Assembly: GCA_033764875.1 (NCBI GenBank)
Contig: JANRIO010000008.1
Location: 3,110 to 67,109, forward strand
DNA length: 64,000 nt
Direction: 5' to 3'
Source: AWTP1-13 sp033764875
GTDB taxonomy: Bacteria; Pseudomonadota; Alphaproteobacteria; Rhizobiales; Hyphomicrobiaceae
The stretch's first letter is position 1. Each line of letters opens with the position of its first letter. Under the pieces are notes generated by a model that saw only the letters and a program-made list of their open reading frames with translations, made no database searches and had not been told where the DNA came from. Position numbers and translations under genes: made by a program. Shown piece after piece: positions 45,968 through 53,649 of the stretch.

Positions 45968-46663
45968 ATGACGGCGCACATCGGCATCGTCGGATGCTCG
46001 GCGGAAGGCGCCGCGCTGTGCTACCGCACGATCTGCGCGGAGGGCGAGGCGCTGCTGGGCGCGCACGACCACCCGGAGGTATCGCTGCACACGCTGCCGC
46101 TGGCGCGCTACGTGATGCACCTCGACACCGGCGACATGGAGGGCGTCGGGCGCCTGATGCTGACCTCGGCGCACAAGCTCGCCGCGGCCGGCGCCGACAT
46201 TCTGATCTGCCCCGACAATACGATCCACCAGGCCATGGGCTACGTACAGCCGCGCTCGCCGCGGCCGTGGCTGCACATCGCCGACGAGGTGGTGGCGGAG
46301 GCGGGCCGGCGGGGCTTTCGCCGGCTCGGCATCACGGGCACGCGCTGGCTCACCGACAGCGACGTCTACCCGGCGAGCATCGCCCGCGCCGGCCTCGAGT
46401 ACGTGCGTCCCGGCGAGGACGACCGGCACATGATCGACCGGATCATCATGGAGGAATTGGTGCGCGGCAGGTTCCTGCCTGCCTCCACTGCCGCCATCGG
46501 CGCGGCAATCGGCCGGCTCGCGGCGCAGGGCTGCGATGCCGTCGTGCTCGGCTGCACCGAGATCCCGCTCGTCATCGACGACACCAACGCGCCGCTGCCG
46601 ACGCTCGATTCGACGCGGCTGCTGGCGCGGGCGGCGCTGAGGCACGCCATGGCGTGGGCCTGA
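45968..46663 (+). CDS. aspartate/glutamate racemase family protein
   Basis: A 231-residue Asp/Glu racemase-superfamily protein. The second catalytic cysteine motif is intact (VVLGCTEIPL, about 197-206). The first, normally C-N-T or C-T-N-T, reads ILICPDNTIH: the cysteine is displaced by two residues and aspartate precedes NT. Racemisation by the usual two-cysteine mechanism is therefore uncertain; a decarboxylase- or isomerase-like activity is possible. The start at 45968 has GGGCGAGGG upstream. It is probably cotranscribed with the preceding cysteine synthase homologue. It converges with the thioesterase gene across four bases. Confidence 0.85.
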   Translation: MTAHIGIVGCSAEGAALCYRTICAEGEALLGAHDHPEVSLHTLPLARYVMHLDTGDMEGVGRLMLTSAHKLAAAGADILICPDNTIHQAMGYVQPRSPRPWLHIADEVVAEAGRRGFRRLGITGTRWLTDSDVYPASIARAGLEYVRPGEDDRHMIDRIIMEELVRGRFLPASTAAIGAAIGRLAAQGCDAVVLGCTEIPLVIDDTNAPLPTLDSTRLLARAALRHAMAWA

Positions 46664-46667
46664 TGCC

Positions 46668-47096
46668 TCAGGCCTGCGTCCCGTAGGGAACCAGGATCGC
46701 CGTCGAGGTCGCCTGGGCGGCGAGCTTGCCGTCGGGGCAGTAGAGGTCGCCCTCCAGGAAGGCCACGCGCTTGCCGAGCCGCACGACCCGGCCCACGGCG
46801 CGGCCCTCGCCGGGCCCGACGCGCTCCAGGAAGCTCACCTTGATCTCGAGGCTCGCCACGCTGAAGGCGTGGTCGGTCGCATGCAGCACCGCCTGCGCCA
46901 TCGACGCGTCCAGCCACGCCGTGATGAACCCGCCCTGGGCGATGGTGCCGTTGGTGTGGCAGTACTCCCGCCGCACGGTGAAGCCCGCCGTCGCCGACCT
47001 CGCCGCCGCGTCGTAGGCGATGATGTGGAAATTGCCCATCGACTCGAACAGGGCCTTGCCGGAGCGGATGCGGGCGTCGAGGTCGTCTTGGCTCAT
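46668..47096 (-). CDS. PaaI family hotdog thioesterase
   Basis: A 142-residue hotdog-fold thioesterase of the PaaI/4HBT type, hydrolysing acyl-CoA or aryl-CoA thioesters. The central helix motif is HTNGTIAQGGFITAWLDASMAQAV with the typical G-G-x4-D arrangement, and KVSFLERVGPGEG marks the following strand. Length is normal for a single domain, which would act as a tetramer. No CoA-pathway partner is adjacent. The start is the ATG at 47096. Confidence 0.9.
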   Translation of the reverse strand: MSQDDLDARIRSGKALFESMGNFHIIAYDAAARSATAGFTVRREYCHTNGTIAQGGFITAWLDASMAQAVLHATDHAFSVASLEIKVSFLERVGPGEGRAVGRVVRLGKRVAFLEGDLYCPDGKLAAQATSTAILVPYGTQA

Positions 47097-47282
47097 GCGG
47101 TTCGGCTCTTTGTGGGTTCGGTTGCCGGCCTGTCAGGCGTTCGGCCCAACCTAGCGCAACCGGAGCGGTTGTCGAAACGGATATGGGCCCGGGGCCGTCC
47201 GGGCGCGGAAAACGTCGCACCCGGAGCGTCTGGCGCGGATCGAGGAGCCTGTCGCCGCCCGAACAGTAACCAAGCCCTTACT

Positions 47283-47315
47283 TATAATGTTAAATATATC
47301 TCTGGTTAATTTAAC
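47283..47315 (+). promoter_or_regulatory. candidate promoter/operator of the VPEID-CTERM gene
   Basis: A sharp AT-rich dip (about 47275-47400) sits upstream of the small pre-peptide gene. TATAAT occurs at 47283-47288 but no good -35 hexamer is seen 17 bases before it. The palindrome GTTAATTTAAC (47305-47315) lies just downstream of the expected start site and could bind a regulator. Assigned from composition and position only. Confidence 0.3.
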
Positions 47316-47396
47316 TAGCGCAATTGAATGCTGTTGCGGGGATAAGGAAATATCGCGATCGTTAAGGGATCGTGAAACGCTGCTTGGATGTGCCCC

Positions 47397-47579
47397 ATGA
47401 AAACCGTTTGCACACTTTCGCTTTCGCTCGCCGCGCTCGCCGCATCGCTCGTTCCCGCCTCGGCAGCGCAATGGACCATCATCTGCCCGGTGCCCGAGAT
47501 CGACGGCCCGGCCGGCATCTCGGCCATCGCGGCGCTGATCTCGGTCGGCATGGTCGCCTACGACCGCCTGAAGGGCTGA
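47397..47579 (+). CDS. minimal VPEID-CTERM sorting-signal protein (exosortase E substrate)
   Basis: A 60-residue pre-peptide. Residues 1-24 form a Sec signal peptide (MKTVCTLSLSLAALAASLV, then PASA-A). Residues 25-31 are QWTIICP. The VPEID sorting motif is at 32-36, followed by glycine, a hydrophobic helix (about 39-54) and a basic end, DRLKG. This is the VPEID-CTERM form of the PEP-CTERM signal. Its dedicated processing enzyme, exosortase E, is encoded 204 bases downstream. After signal peptidase and exosortase cleavage only about 12 residues with one cysteine would remain. ATG at 47388 is an alternative start adding MCP; 47397 has GGA at proper distance and a more typical n-region. Confidence 0.85.
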   Translation: MKTVCTLSLSLAALAASLVPASAAQWTIICPVPEIDGPAGISAIAALISVGMVAYDRLKG

Positions 47580-47602
47580 GCTCAGACCGACAACGACGGG
47601 GG

Positions 47603-47638
47603 ACAAAGGCGCCCATGGCGAGAGCCGGGCGCCTTTGT
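47603..47638 (+). terminator. strong hairpin / terminator between substrate and exosortase genes
   Basis: A perfect 12-bp stem, ACAAAGGCGCCC (47603-47614) with GGGCGCCTTTGT (47627-47638), and a 12-base loop, 23 bases after the pre-peptide stop codon. The 3' side carries short T-runs (TTTGTTTG). Leaky termination here would give much more substrate mRNA than exosortase mRNA. Confidence 0.7.
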
Positions 47639-47783
47639 TTGTCGGCGCCCGCGGGACGCCGCGGTGCCGGCGTCGCTCCTCGGATCGTGTCCGCGTCAGG
47701 CGGGCGGTTAAGCACGCACGCGTGTTCCTGTTCCGGCCCGGCGCTGGCCGAGACATAGTCGGCGAGGCAGCAGGAAGGCCGCG

Positions 47784-49418
47784 ATGCAGGTATTGGGCGG
47801 ACGCAGGGTCGAGATCGAGGCAGCCGCCGGGGCACCCGGTTGGATGCGCGTTGCGGGATGGCTTTCGCTCTGCCTTGCAGAGGTGCTGGCGACGAGCTTC
47901 CTGTTCGAGATCAACGCCGCGCGCGAGGACGCGCAGAACCCGATCTTCTATGCCACGTCGCTCTTCCGCGTCGTTCTCATCGCGGCGCCGTTCTTCGTGT
48001 TCCTCGCCTGGCCGCGGCGGGCGCTGATCGCCCAGGCCTGGGCGCGGCATCAGGCGCGCCACAACTGGCGGCCCGCGCTGGCGCTCAACCTCGTTCTCTT
48101 CGCGCTGCTCTCGGCGGCGTCGAGCTACATCTCGGCGGAGGCGATGCGGCGGGGCGCACCGCCGTGGGAGCTGCTGCCCTCTTATCTCGCGCTCGTCGCC
48201 GCAACCGGCCTGTCGCTGCTCAGGATCGACGTGCCGCTGAGCGCGCTTGCCGCCATCGCCTGGTCGGAGCGGGCCTGCCTCCTGGCCGCGGCCGCGGCGG
48301 GTTCCGCCGTCGCGCTGGCCTCGACACAGGTCGTCGCCTACGTGTGGCCGATCCTTGCGGACGCGACGCTCCGGATCTCCGCCTTCCTGGTGGCGCTGTT
48401 CGTGCCGACGGTGGTCGTCGACCCGCTCGAGCGCTCGCTGGGGGCCGGCACCTTCAAGGTGCTCGTCGACCAGTCGTGCTCGGGCTACGAGGGCCTGGCG
48501 CTGGTCGCCGGCTTCGTCAGCATCTACCTGTGGACGTTCCGCAGCGCGCTGCGCTTCCCCGCGGCCTTCCTGCTCTATCCCATCGGCCTCGTCGCGATCT
48601 GGCTGCTCAACTCGGTGCGCATCGCGGTGCTGATGCTGATCGGGGCGACGCTGTCGCCGCAGGTGGCCGCGCAGGGCTTTCATTCGCAGGCAGGCTGGAT
48701 CTCGTTCCTCCTGGTGTCGATCGGTCTCGTCATCGCTTCGCGGCGGCTCGGTCTGCTCACGCGCCCCGCGCAGGCCCCGGCCGCCCGGCGCGCGCTGTCG
48801 CGGACAGAAGCCTTCATGATCCCCTTCATCGCGCTGATGGCCGGTTCCATCATCGCGGCGATGCTGGCGCCCTACGACCGGCCCGCCTACGTGATCAAGG
48901 CGGCAGTGGCGGCGATTGCCATCGCCGCCGTGTGGCGGCAGCTTCGCCTCGCGGGCGAGGGCGCGTCGTGGCTCGCGGTCACCGCCGGCGCTGCGGTCGG
49001 CGCGGCGTGGATCGCGACCGATCCGAAGGCGGATGCGCCGCAGGATCTGGGCCTTTGGCTCGAGACGCTCGGGCCGTGGCTCGCCCTCGCGTGGCTCACC
49101 GTGCGCGGCATCGGCACCATCGTTCTGGTTCCCATCGCCGAGGAGCTGGCGTTCCGGGGCTACCTCTACCGGCGCCTCGTCAGCGAGACCTTCGAGAGCG
49201 AGGCGGCGAGCCGGCTGTCGTGGCTGGCGCTGGTGGTGAGCTCGGCCCTGTTCGGCGCCCTGCACGAGCGGTGGCTGGCGGCAGCGCTTGCCGGCGCCGT
49301 GTTCGCGCTGGTGATGGTGCGGACGGGCAGCGTGCGCAGCGCCATCGTGGCGCATGCCGTCGCCAATGCGATGATCTTCGCCTGGGCGGTGCTGTTGCGG
49401 CAGTGGTCGCTGCTGTAG
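47784..49418 (+). CDS. exosortase E/protease fusion, VPEID-CTERM system
   Basis: A 544-residue polytopic membrane protein fusing two enzymes. The N-terminal exosortase part (about 20-330) has the catalytic cysteine C232 in DQSCSGYEGLALVAGF, arginine R279 in LNSVRIAVLMLIG and histidine H300 in GFHSQAGW, the exosortase/archaeosortase triad. The C-terminal part (about 345-544) is a CPBP (CAAX-like) intramembrane protease with EELAFRGYLYRR (E453, E454, R458), LFGALHERW (H494) and AHAVANAMIF (H524, N528). This is the known exosortase E architecture. The start at 47784 has AGGAAGG upstream. It should process the 60-residue substrate encoded just before it; the role of the second protease is unknown. 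Confidence 0.93.
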   Translation: MQVLGGRRVEIEAAAGAPGWMRVAGWLSLCLAEVLATSFLFEINAAREDAQNPIFYATSLFRVVLIAAPFFVFLAWPRRALIAQAWARHQARHNWRPALALNLVLFALLSAASSYISAEAMRRGAPPWELLPSYLALVAATGLSLLRIDVPLSALAAIAWSERACLLAAAAAGSAVALASTQVVAYVWPILADATLRISAFLVALFVPTVVVDPLERSLGAGTFKVLVDQSCSGYEGLALVAGFVSIYLWTFRSALRFPAAFLLYPIGLVAIWLLNSVRIAVLMLIGATLSPQVAAQGFHSQAGWISFLLVSIGLVIASRRLGLLTRPAQAPAARRALSRTEAFMIPFIALMAGSIIAAMLAPYDRPAYVIKAAVAAIAIAAVWRQLRLAGEGASWLAVTAGAAVGAAWIATDPKADAPQDLGLWLETLGPWLALAWLTVRGIGTIVLVPIAEELAFRGYLYRRLVSETFESEAASRLSWLALVVSSALFGALHERWLAAALAGAVFALVMVRTGSVRSAIVAHAVANAMIFAWAVLLRQWSLL

Positions 49419-49425
49419 ACAGAAA

Positions 49426-49453
49426 CGGCCCGGGCCGGATGGGCGCCGGGCCG
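49426..49453 (-). terminator. hairpin terminator between convergent genes
   Basis: A perfect 8-bp stem, CGGCCCGG (49426-49433) with CCGGGCCG (49446-49453), and a 12-base loop. Read leftward from the outer-membrane protein gene it is followed by TTTCTGTC, which fits an intrinsic terminator. It lies between the exosortase stop codon (49418) and the barrel-protein stop codon (49477), so it may serve both strands. Confidence 0.5.
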
Positions 49454-49476
49454 CAGAAATCTTGCTTCGATCGAGC

Positions 49477-50199
49477 CTACTTCAAGGGCTTGTAGACCGG
49501 CTCCGGGTCACCCAGCTTGACGCTGAGACCGACGCGGGCGACGAAGAACGAGTCCTTCCAATCCGAGCTGGTGGTGGCGGTGCACGGCGGGCTGCCGCAA
49601 CTGGACGTGTAGGTGATCCGGTAGTCGTGGTGGGTCTTGCCGAGATCGACGAACAGGCCCTCGATGCGCAGCAGGAAGCGGTTGGCGCGCAGCATCTCGA
49701 TGCCGCCGCCGTAGACGAAGCCGGTGTCCCAGCCCTTCTGCGTGTCGACGAAGGCGGTGAGCGTGTTGTCCTCGAAGCGGTGCGCGCGCTCTGCGTAGGC
49801 GAGGCCCGCGGTGCCATAGAGAAGCACATCCTTGCGGATGGTCGTGCCGAGCCGGCCGCGGACGGAGCCGAGCCAGTCGAGCGTGGTGCGGTAGTAGCTG
49901 CCGGTCTGCGTGGCGTTGGTCTCGAGCGAGGTCAGGTTGATGTCGGTCTCGACGCCGAGCACCCAGCGGTCGCACTGCCACCCGTAGCCCGCGAGCACGC
50001 CGCCCGCCAAGCCCTCGTCGGTTTTGTTGATCTTGGTCTCGCCGATCGGATGCTGGTCGGCGTGGAGCCAGGCGCCGCCGAGCGTGCCGCCGACATAGGC
50101 GCCCGAGAACGGGCCCTTGCTGCAGCCTGCGGCTGCCGGGCTCGCCCAGACGAATGCGGCAGCGCCGATGGCGACCGCGAAGCGGAGCGCTGAATGCAT
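49477..50199 (-). CDS. outer membrane beta-barrel protein (Omp25/Omp31-like)
   Basis: A 240-residue outer-membrane protein. A signal peptide of about 24 residues (cleavage after ASPAAA) is followed by an eight-stranded barrel: FSGAYVGGTLGGAWLHA, GGVLAGYGWQCDRWVLGVE, GSVRGRLGT, LLYGTAGLAYA and FLLRIEGLFVDLG alternate polar and nonpolar residues. Four cysteines occur in the mature part, including a loop pair CGSPPC. This is the OMP_b-brl / Omp25-31 type common in Hyphomicrobiales, a surface structural protein. The start at 50199 has GGGAG upstream. It lacks the usual C-terminal aromatic residue (it ends PLK), which is atypical. Confidence 0.85.
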   Translation of the reverse strand: MHSALRFAVAIGAAAFVWASPAAAGCSKGPFSGAYVGGTLGGAWLHADQHPIGETKINKTDEGLAGGVLAGYGWQCDRWVLGVETDINLTSLETNATQTGSYYRTTLDWLGSVRGRLGTTIRKDVLLYGTAGLAYAERAHRFEDNTLTAFVDTQKGWDTGFVYGGGIEMLRANRFLLRIEGLFVDLGKTHHDYRITYTSSCGSPPCTATTSSDWKDSFFVARVGLSVKLGDPEPVYKPLK

Positions 50200-50553
50200 G
50201 CAGATCTCCCGTGTCGATGCGCTAGAGCAGATCGCGATCACGCGTCAGCGTGCGTCGCGTGAAGATGCTCGCACCATCAAGTGCATAGAGCGCGCGTCCG
50301 ATTCCGAAGGAACGGAAAGCGCTCTATCGACGCCAACACCACCTGCAACACCAACGCCAGAAACACGGGCCGCCTTGCAGCCTCGACTCACCACATAGAG
50401 CCATCGGATTGATTCGAGAATTGGCGGGAATGGATTTCCGCCGTTCTGCCATGCAATTAGGCGCCGGGCGCCGCATCGGGGCAACACCACCGTACGCCGA
50501 CGGATGGTCTTGCTACGCAGCGCACCCCGGCGGCGGCGCGACCGCCCCGCCCA
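50200..50553. other. 354-bp intergenic stretch with a family D repeat
   Basis: The repeat at 50223-50326 takes the first third. The remainder (50327-50553) has no supportable gene or clear regulatory element. The promoter of the leftward outer-membrane gene must overlap or lie beyond the repeat. Confidence 0.5.
50223..50326. repeat. MITE-like repeat, family D copy 3 (best preserved)
   Basis: A 104-bp unit bounded by the inverted ends TAGAGC (50223-50228) and GCTCTA (50321-50326). The left part is CAGATCGCGATCACGCG; the right part is TTCCGAAGGAACGGAAAGC. It lies 24 bases upstream of the outer-membrane protein start codon. Copies 1 and 2 are near 15.0 and 41.9 kb. Confidence 0.75.
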
Positions 50554-50895
50554 TCAAGGCTTCGGCTTCAGCGAGAGGATGTAGGCGATGATGTCGCGGA
50601 TCTCGGACACCTTGAGCTGCGTGTCCGGCATGGCGGGATGAGGAATGATGATGTGCCCGGCGAGCTGCTCTGCGGTCAGGCCGTCGCGGCGGGCGATCGT
50701 CGCGAAGCTCTTGACGTCGGTGCTTGTGACGTCCGCCGGCGCCGCGCCGACGCCGTGGCAGGTGGCGCAGAGACGTTCAGCCAGCGCGCGCCCGGCAGCC
50801 GCATCGCCGATGCCGAGCCGCGGCTGGGCAGCTGCCATTCCGCCGACAAGCGTTGCGGCCAAGCCAACCATGCCTGCGATGACTGCTGCCTTCAT
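50554..50895 (-). CDS. exported small cytochrome c
   Basis: A 113-residue class I cytochrome c with a Sec signal peptide (about 1-23, cleavage after GGMAAA). The heme-binding motif CATCH is at 43-47, and the axial methionine is probably in HPAMPD near residue 88. The C-terminal helix EIRDIIAYILSL is typical and closes over the heme. It would be a soluble periplasmic electron carrier or a small dehydrogenase-associated cytochrome. No partner gene is adjacent. It is a different subtype from the cytochrome c at 41942-42301. Confidence 0.88.
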   Translation of the reverse strand: MKAAVIAGMVGLAATLVGGMAAAQPRLGIGDAAAGRALAERLCATCHGVGAAPADVTSTDVKSFATIARRDGLTAEQLAGHIIIPHPAMPDTQLKVSEIRDIIAYILSLKPKP

Positions 50896-51127
50896 GATGC
50901 CCGGGCCTTCCTTCGCGCCAACTGCGGCAAAGCATAGGGACCGGGCCGGGCATGCTCCTTGATCGAGATCAGGGCGGGCCGCAGGCGGCGTCCAAAGCGC
51001 ACTCAGCTCCCTGGGGATCTGACAACGCTCTGTCCGGTCGGCGCCTTCACGGAACGCGCGGCCATGCGCGTGACCCGATCTGCCCCGACCAAGCTACCCC
51101 TCGCTGCCTCGTGGCCCGCCCTCGCCC

Positions 51128-51847
51128 TCAAAGGGAGCCGATGCTGCAGCGGTAGCTGTTCTCGCCCATCAGGCAGTAGCCGATGCGCCACTCGGCGGGC
51201 CGTCCGTCGAGCGTGAACACGACGCGGTCGAGCCGCAGGACCGGCGTGCCCTCGGCCACGTCGAGCTGCCTCGCTACGTCGCCGCGCGCGGTGTCGACGC
51301 GCAGGTGCTCCTCGGCATTGCCCAGAAGCACGCTGCTCGCGCCGGCCGCGCCGGTCAGCGTATAGCCGGTCTCAGGCACGCTCGAGAACAGCGTCACGGG
51401 AAGTGCCACGATCTCGAGCATGAAGGGTCGGTCGTGCAGCGTGCGCAGCTGCTCCACGCGATGGATCTTGGCGCCGGGCTTGAGGCGCAGCCGGTCGCAG
51501 GCGTAGGCATCGGCCTCGCTGACCGTGACCTTGGCCTCGCCAAAGGCGGCAACGATGCGGTTGCCCTCCGGGCCCCAGATGTTCTCGAAGCGATTGGCGA
51601 GCTCGGCCGTCGAGGGATCGCACACGAAGGTGCCGCGGCCCTGCTGGCGCACGACGAGATTGGCCTGCTCCATCCAGTCCAGTGCCTTGCGCACCGTGCC
51701 GGCGCTCAGACCGTACTCGCGCGCGATGTCGATCTCGTTGGGAATCGCAGCGCCCGGACGCCAGTCGCCGGACGCGATGCGCTTCATCAGAGCTTCGCGG
51801 AGCTGAACGTAGAGTGGCTGCGACGTGAATTTCGGCTCGTGCATCAT
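51128..51847 (-). CDS. GntR family transcriptional regulator, HutC/UTRA subfamily
   Basis: A 239-residue regulator. An N-terminal GntR winged helix-turn-helix spans about 10-75: PLYVQLREALMKRI, NEIDIAREYGLSAGTVRKAL as recognition helix region, and the wing VVRQQGRGTFV. A UTRA ligand-binding domain follows (about 95-237, LRLKPGAKIHRVEQLR to EWRIGYCLMG). HutC-type regulators bind small metabolites and usually repress a nearby catabolic operon, but none is adjacent. The start at 51847 has GAGAG upstream; an in-frame GTG at 51871 is an alternative. The AT-rich region upstream (51870-52180) may hold its operator. Confidence 0.9.
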   Translation of the reverse strand: MMHEPKFTSQPLYVQLREALMKRIASGDWRPGAAIPNEIDIAREYGLSAGTVRKALDWMEQANLVVRQQGRGTFVCDPSTAELANRFENIWGPEGNRIVAAFGEAKVTVSEADAYACDRLRLKPGAKIHRVEQLRTLHDRPFMLEIVALPVTLFSSVPETGYTLTGAAGASSVLLGNAEEHLRVDTARGDVARQLDVAEGTPVLRLDRVVFTLDGRPAEWRIGYCLMGENSYRCSIGSL

Positions 51848-52281
51848 CGGTGCACTCTCAGGAAGGTGCACGAGAGTATTCTATCATTCATAAGACTCTG
51901 CTCGCCGGGCTTGTGCCGTGGCGCCTCATCATTCGAGTTGGAAGACCGGTGCCAAGGCGTGCGCCGAAGTATCGGAGTCGCAACGTCAGCGCGCGTTGGG
52001 AATAAAAAGCCAACGCGCCTTGGCAGGCCCGACATTGGGCCTAGTGCGCGTGGCCGCTGTATACGGATTTGGTGCGCGATGCACTATTTGCAATGTGTCG
52101 CACGTTCGTCATCTCACCAAACACATGATTACGTTTGAATATTTTTGATCGGGATTTGTCTGAACGGAGTATTTCAGAGCAGCTTGGCAAAATGCGATGC
52201 GTCCGAGTGCGAGCCCGGAAGCTTGAGGGCAAGCCGCGCGCCGGCGCAATGGCAATGCGCCAGGATCCTTCACGCCGCCGA
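51848..52281. other. 434-bp intergenic region with lowered G+C
   Basis: Upstream of the GntR gene. It contains a perfect 9-bp hairpin at 51991-52018 and an AT-rich tail (52120-52160). No gene is supported: short frames here use codons unlike the neighbours. Confidence 0.5.
51991..52018. repeat. 9-bp inverted repeat with A-rich loop
   Basis: GCGCGTTGG (51991-51999), loop GAATAAAAAG, CCAACGCGC (52010-52018). It lies about 145 bases upstream of the GntR start codon. It may be an operator or a terminator of an unseen transcript; no T-run follows on either strand. Confidence 0.55.
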
Positions 52282-52527
52282 CTACGCCGACGGATCGCGA
52301 TCGCTGCTTGCGCCGCCGTGCACGAGGCGCAGGTGAAGCACGTTGTCGGATCTCGGGAACCTGCCGAACTGGCCAAACAGCGCATGCAGCTCGCGCCGCA
52401 ATTCCACGCGGCGCTCGCGGTGGACGGCGAGCATGGCGCGGACCTCGTCCACCACCGCCGCCTCCTGGCGCACGAGCGCCTCGACCAGATCCTCTGCCGA
52501 TTGCGGCGGGGAAGGAGAACGCTCCAC
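52282..52527 (-). CDS. small helical hypothetical protein
   Basis: An 81-residue frame with a GTG start at 52527 and CAGGTG seven bases upstream. The predicted product is mainly one long amphipathic helix (AEDLVEALVRQEAAVVDEVR, then MLAVHRERRVELRRELHALF), followed by GRFPRSD. The heptad-like spacing suggests a coiled coil. The pattern of alternating acidic and basic residues and third-position GC use favour a real gene, but I recognise no family. The frame also extends upstream to 52611. It lies 130 bases downstream of the first L,D-transpeptidase gene on the same strand. Confidence 0.45.
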   Translation of the reverse strand: MERSPSPPQSAEDLVEALVRQEAAVVDEVRAMLAVHRERRVELRRELHALFGQFGRFPRSDNVLHLRLVHGGASSDRDPSA

Positions 52528-52657
52528 GATACGCGCACCTGCACAAAGCGAACACGACACACCGATCCGGCCGGACGGCGGATCTGACACCCGGGCAGTG
52601 TGACGCGGCATGGTGAATTTTGCGTTACCCGCCGGGCCCGCCCGCCGAAGCCCGGCC

Positions 52658-53566
52658 TCACAGGCCGGGGCAGCCCGCGACGATGTCGTCGTTGCCCGGC
52701 GAGCCGGGCTGACCGGGGGCGACGGCGTAGCGGCCGTCGCAGACCGCGATCCGCGGCGGCGTCTGCGCCACCTCGAAGGCGTCGTAGCCCTGCTTCAGGT
52801 TCTGCCAGAACTCCACCCAGGGCAGCTCCCGATAGCGGATCAGGTTCTCCGGCGTCATCCGGAACGGATAGACGTGCACGTGGAATCGCTTCTGGCCGCC
52901 GCGCAGGGCCGCCTCGACCAGCGTCCAGATCTCCTCGATGACCGGGTTGGTCATGGCATAGCAGCCGACGGAGGCGCAGGCGCCGTGCACCATCAGGAAG
53001 CTGCCGGTGCGGCCCTTGGCCCGGTCGAAGGCATTGGGAAAGCCAAGGTTGAAGGCGCGATGGTAGTTGCTCTTGGGGTTGAGCGCGCGCGCGTCGACCG
53101 TGTAGAAGCCCTCGGGCGACTGCCTGTCGCCCTCCATCAGCTTCGGGCCCAGCGTGCCCGACCAGTTGCAGACGGGATAGGTCGCGAAGCGCTCGAAGCG
53201 CCGGCCCTTCCTCAGCCAAAGCTCCAGCTCGAACTCGCGCTTGAAGATGCGCACGAAGACCGGGGCGCCCGGTGCGAGCCCCTGCGCCTTGAGGCGGCCG
53301 GGCAGGTCGGCGAGGTCGGGCGTGCCGGGCAGCGGCGCGCCTGTTACGGCGAGCGAGGCGCGCTTGATGATCTCCTCGTTGATGGCGTCCTGGTCGGTCG
53401 GCGTGCGCCAGAGGATCGGCGGCAGAAAAATGCGGTGCAGCGCAGGGGGTTGGCCCGGTGCCGGCGGTCCCGTCAGGACGTCGGGGAAAAGCAGGACGTA
53501 GGCAGCCGTGGCGGCAGCGACGGCCAAACCCGCAACGACGGCGAGCCCGAGCATCAACCTCTTCAC
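52658..53566 (-). CDS. L,D-transpeptidase family protein (YafK-like)
   Basis: A 302-residue envelope enzyme with an N-terminal signal anchor (about 4-27) and a YkuD catalytic domain (about 105-235). The motif is MVHGACASVGCYAM: the histidine, serine and nucleophilic cysteine are in place. DRQSPEGFYTVDA and FNLGFPNAFDRAKGRTG precede it, typical of the YafK (DpaA-like) branch, which can cleave or form L,D bonds of diaminopimelate. A tandem paralogue lies just upstream at 53650-54627. Together they probably remodel peptidoglycan or detach outer-membrane proteins; which activity dominates is unknown. Confidence 0.9.
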   Translation of the reverse strand: MKRLMLGLAVVAGLAVAAATAAYVLLFPDVLTGPPAPGQPPALHRIFLPPILWRTPTDQDAINEEIIKRASLAVTGAPLPGTPDLADLPGRLKAQGLAPGAPVFVRIFKREFELELWLRKGRRFERFATYPVCNWSGTLGPKLMEGDRQSPEGFYTVDARALNPKSNYHRAFNLGFPNAFDRAKGRTGSFLMVHGACASVGCYAMTNPVIEEIWTLVEAALRGGQKRFHVHVYPFRMTPENLIRYRELPWVEFWQNLKQGYDAFEVAQTPPRIAVCDGRYAVAPGQPGSPGNDDIVAGCPGL

Positions 53567-53649
53567 GGCGGCAACCTCGGCTCAGGTGAGCTGCAGACGA
53601 TGGGTCGGCAGTCCGCCGCGCGGCGCAGGCGGCGCCAGGCGGGGACCGG

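Noticed and set aside
47151..49355. 734-codon minus-strand open frame covering the VPEID peptide and exosortase genes
   Set aside because: Arg/Gln/Asp-rich shadow; the plus-strand gene has complete exosortase and protease residues.
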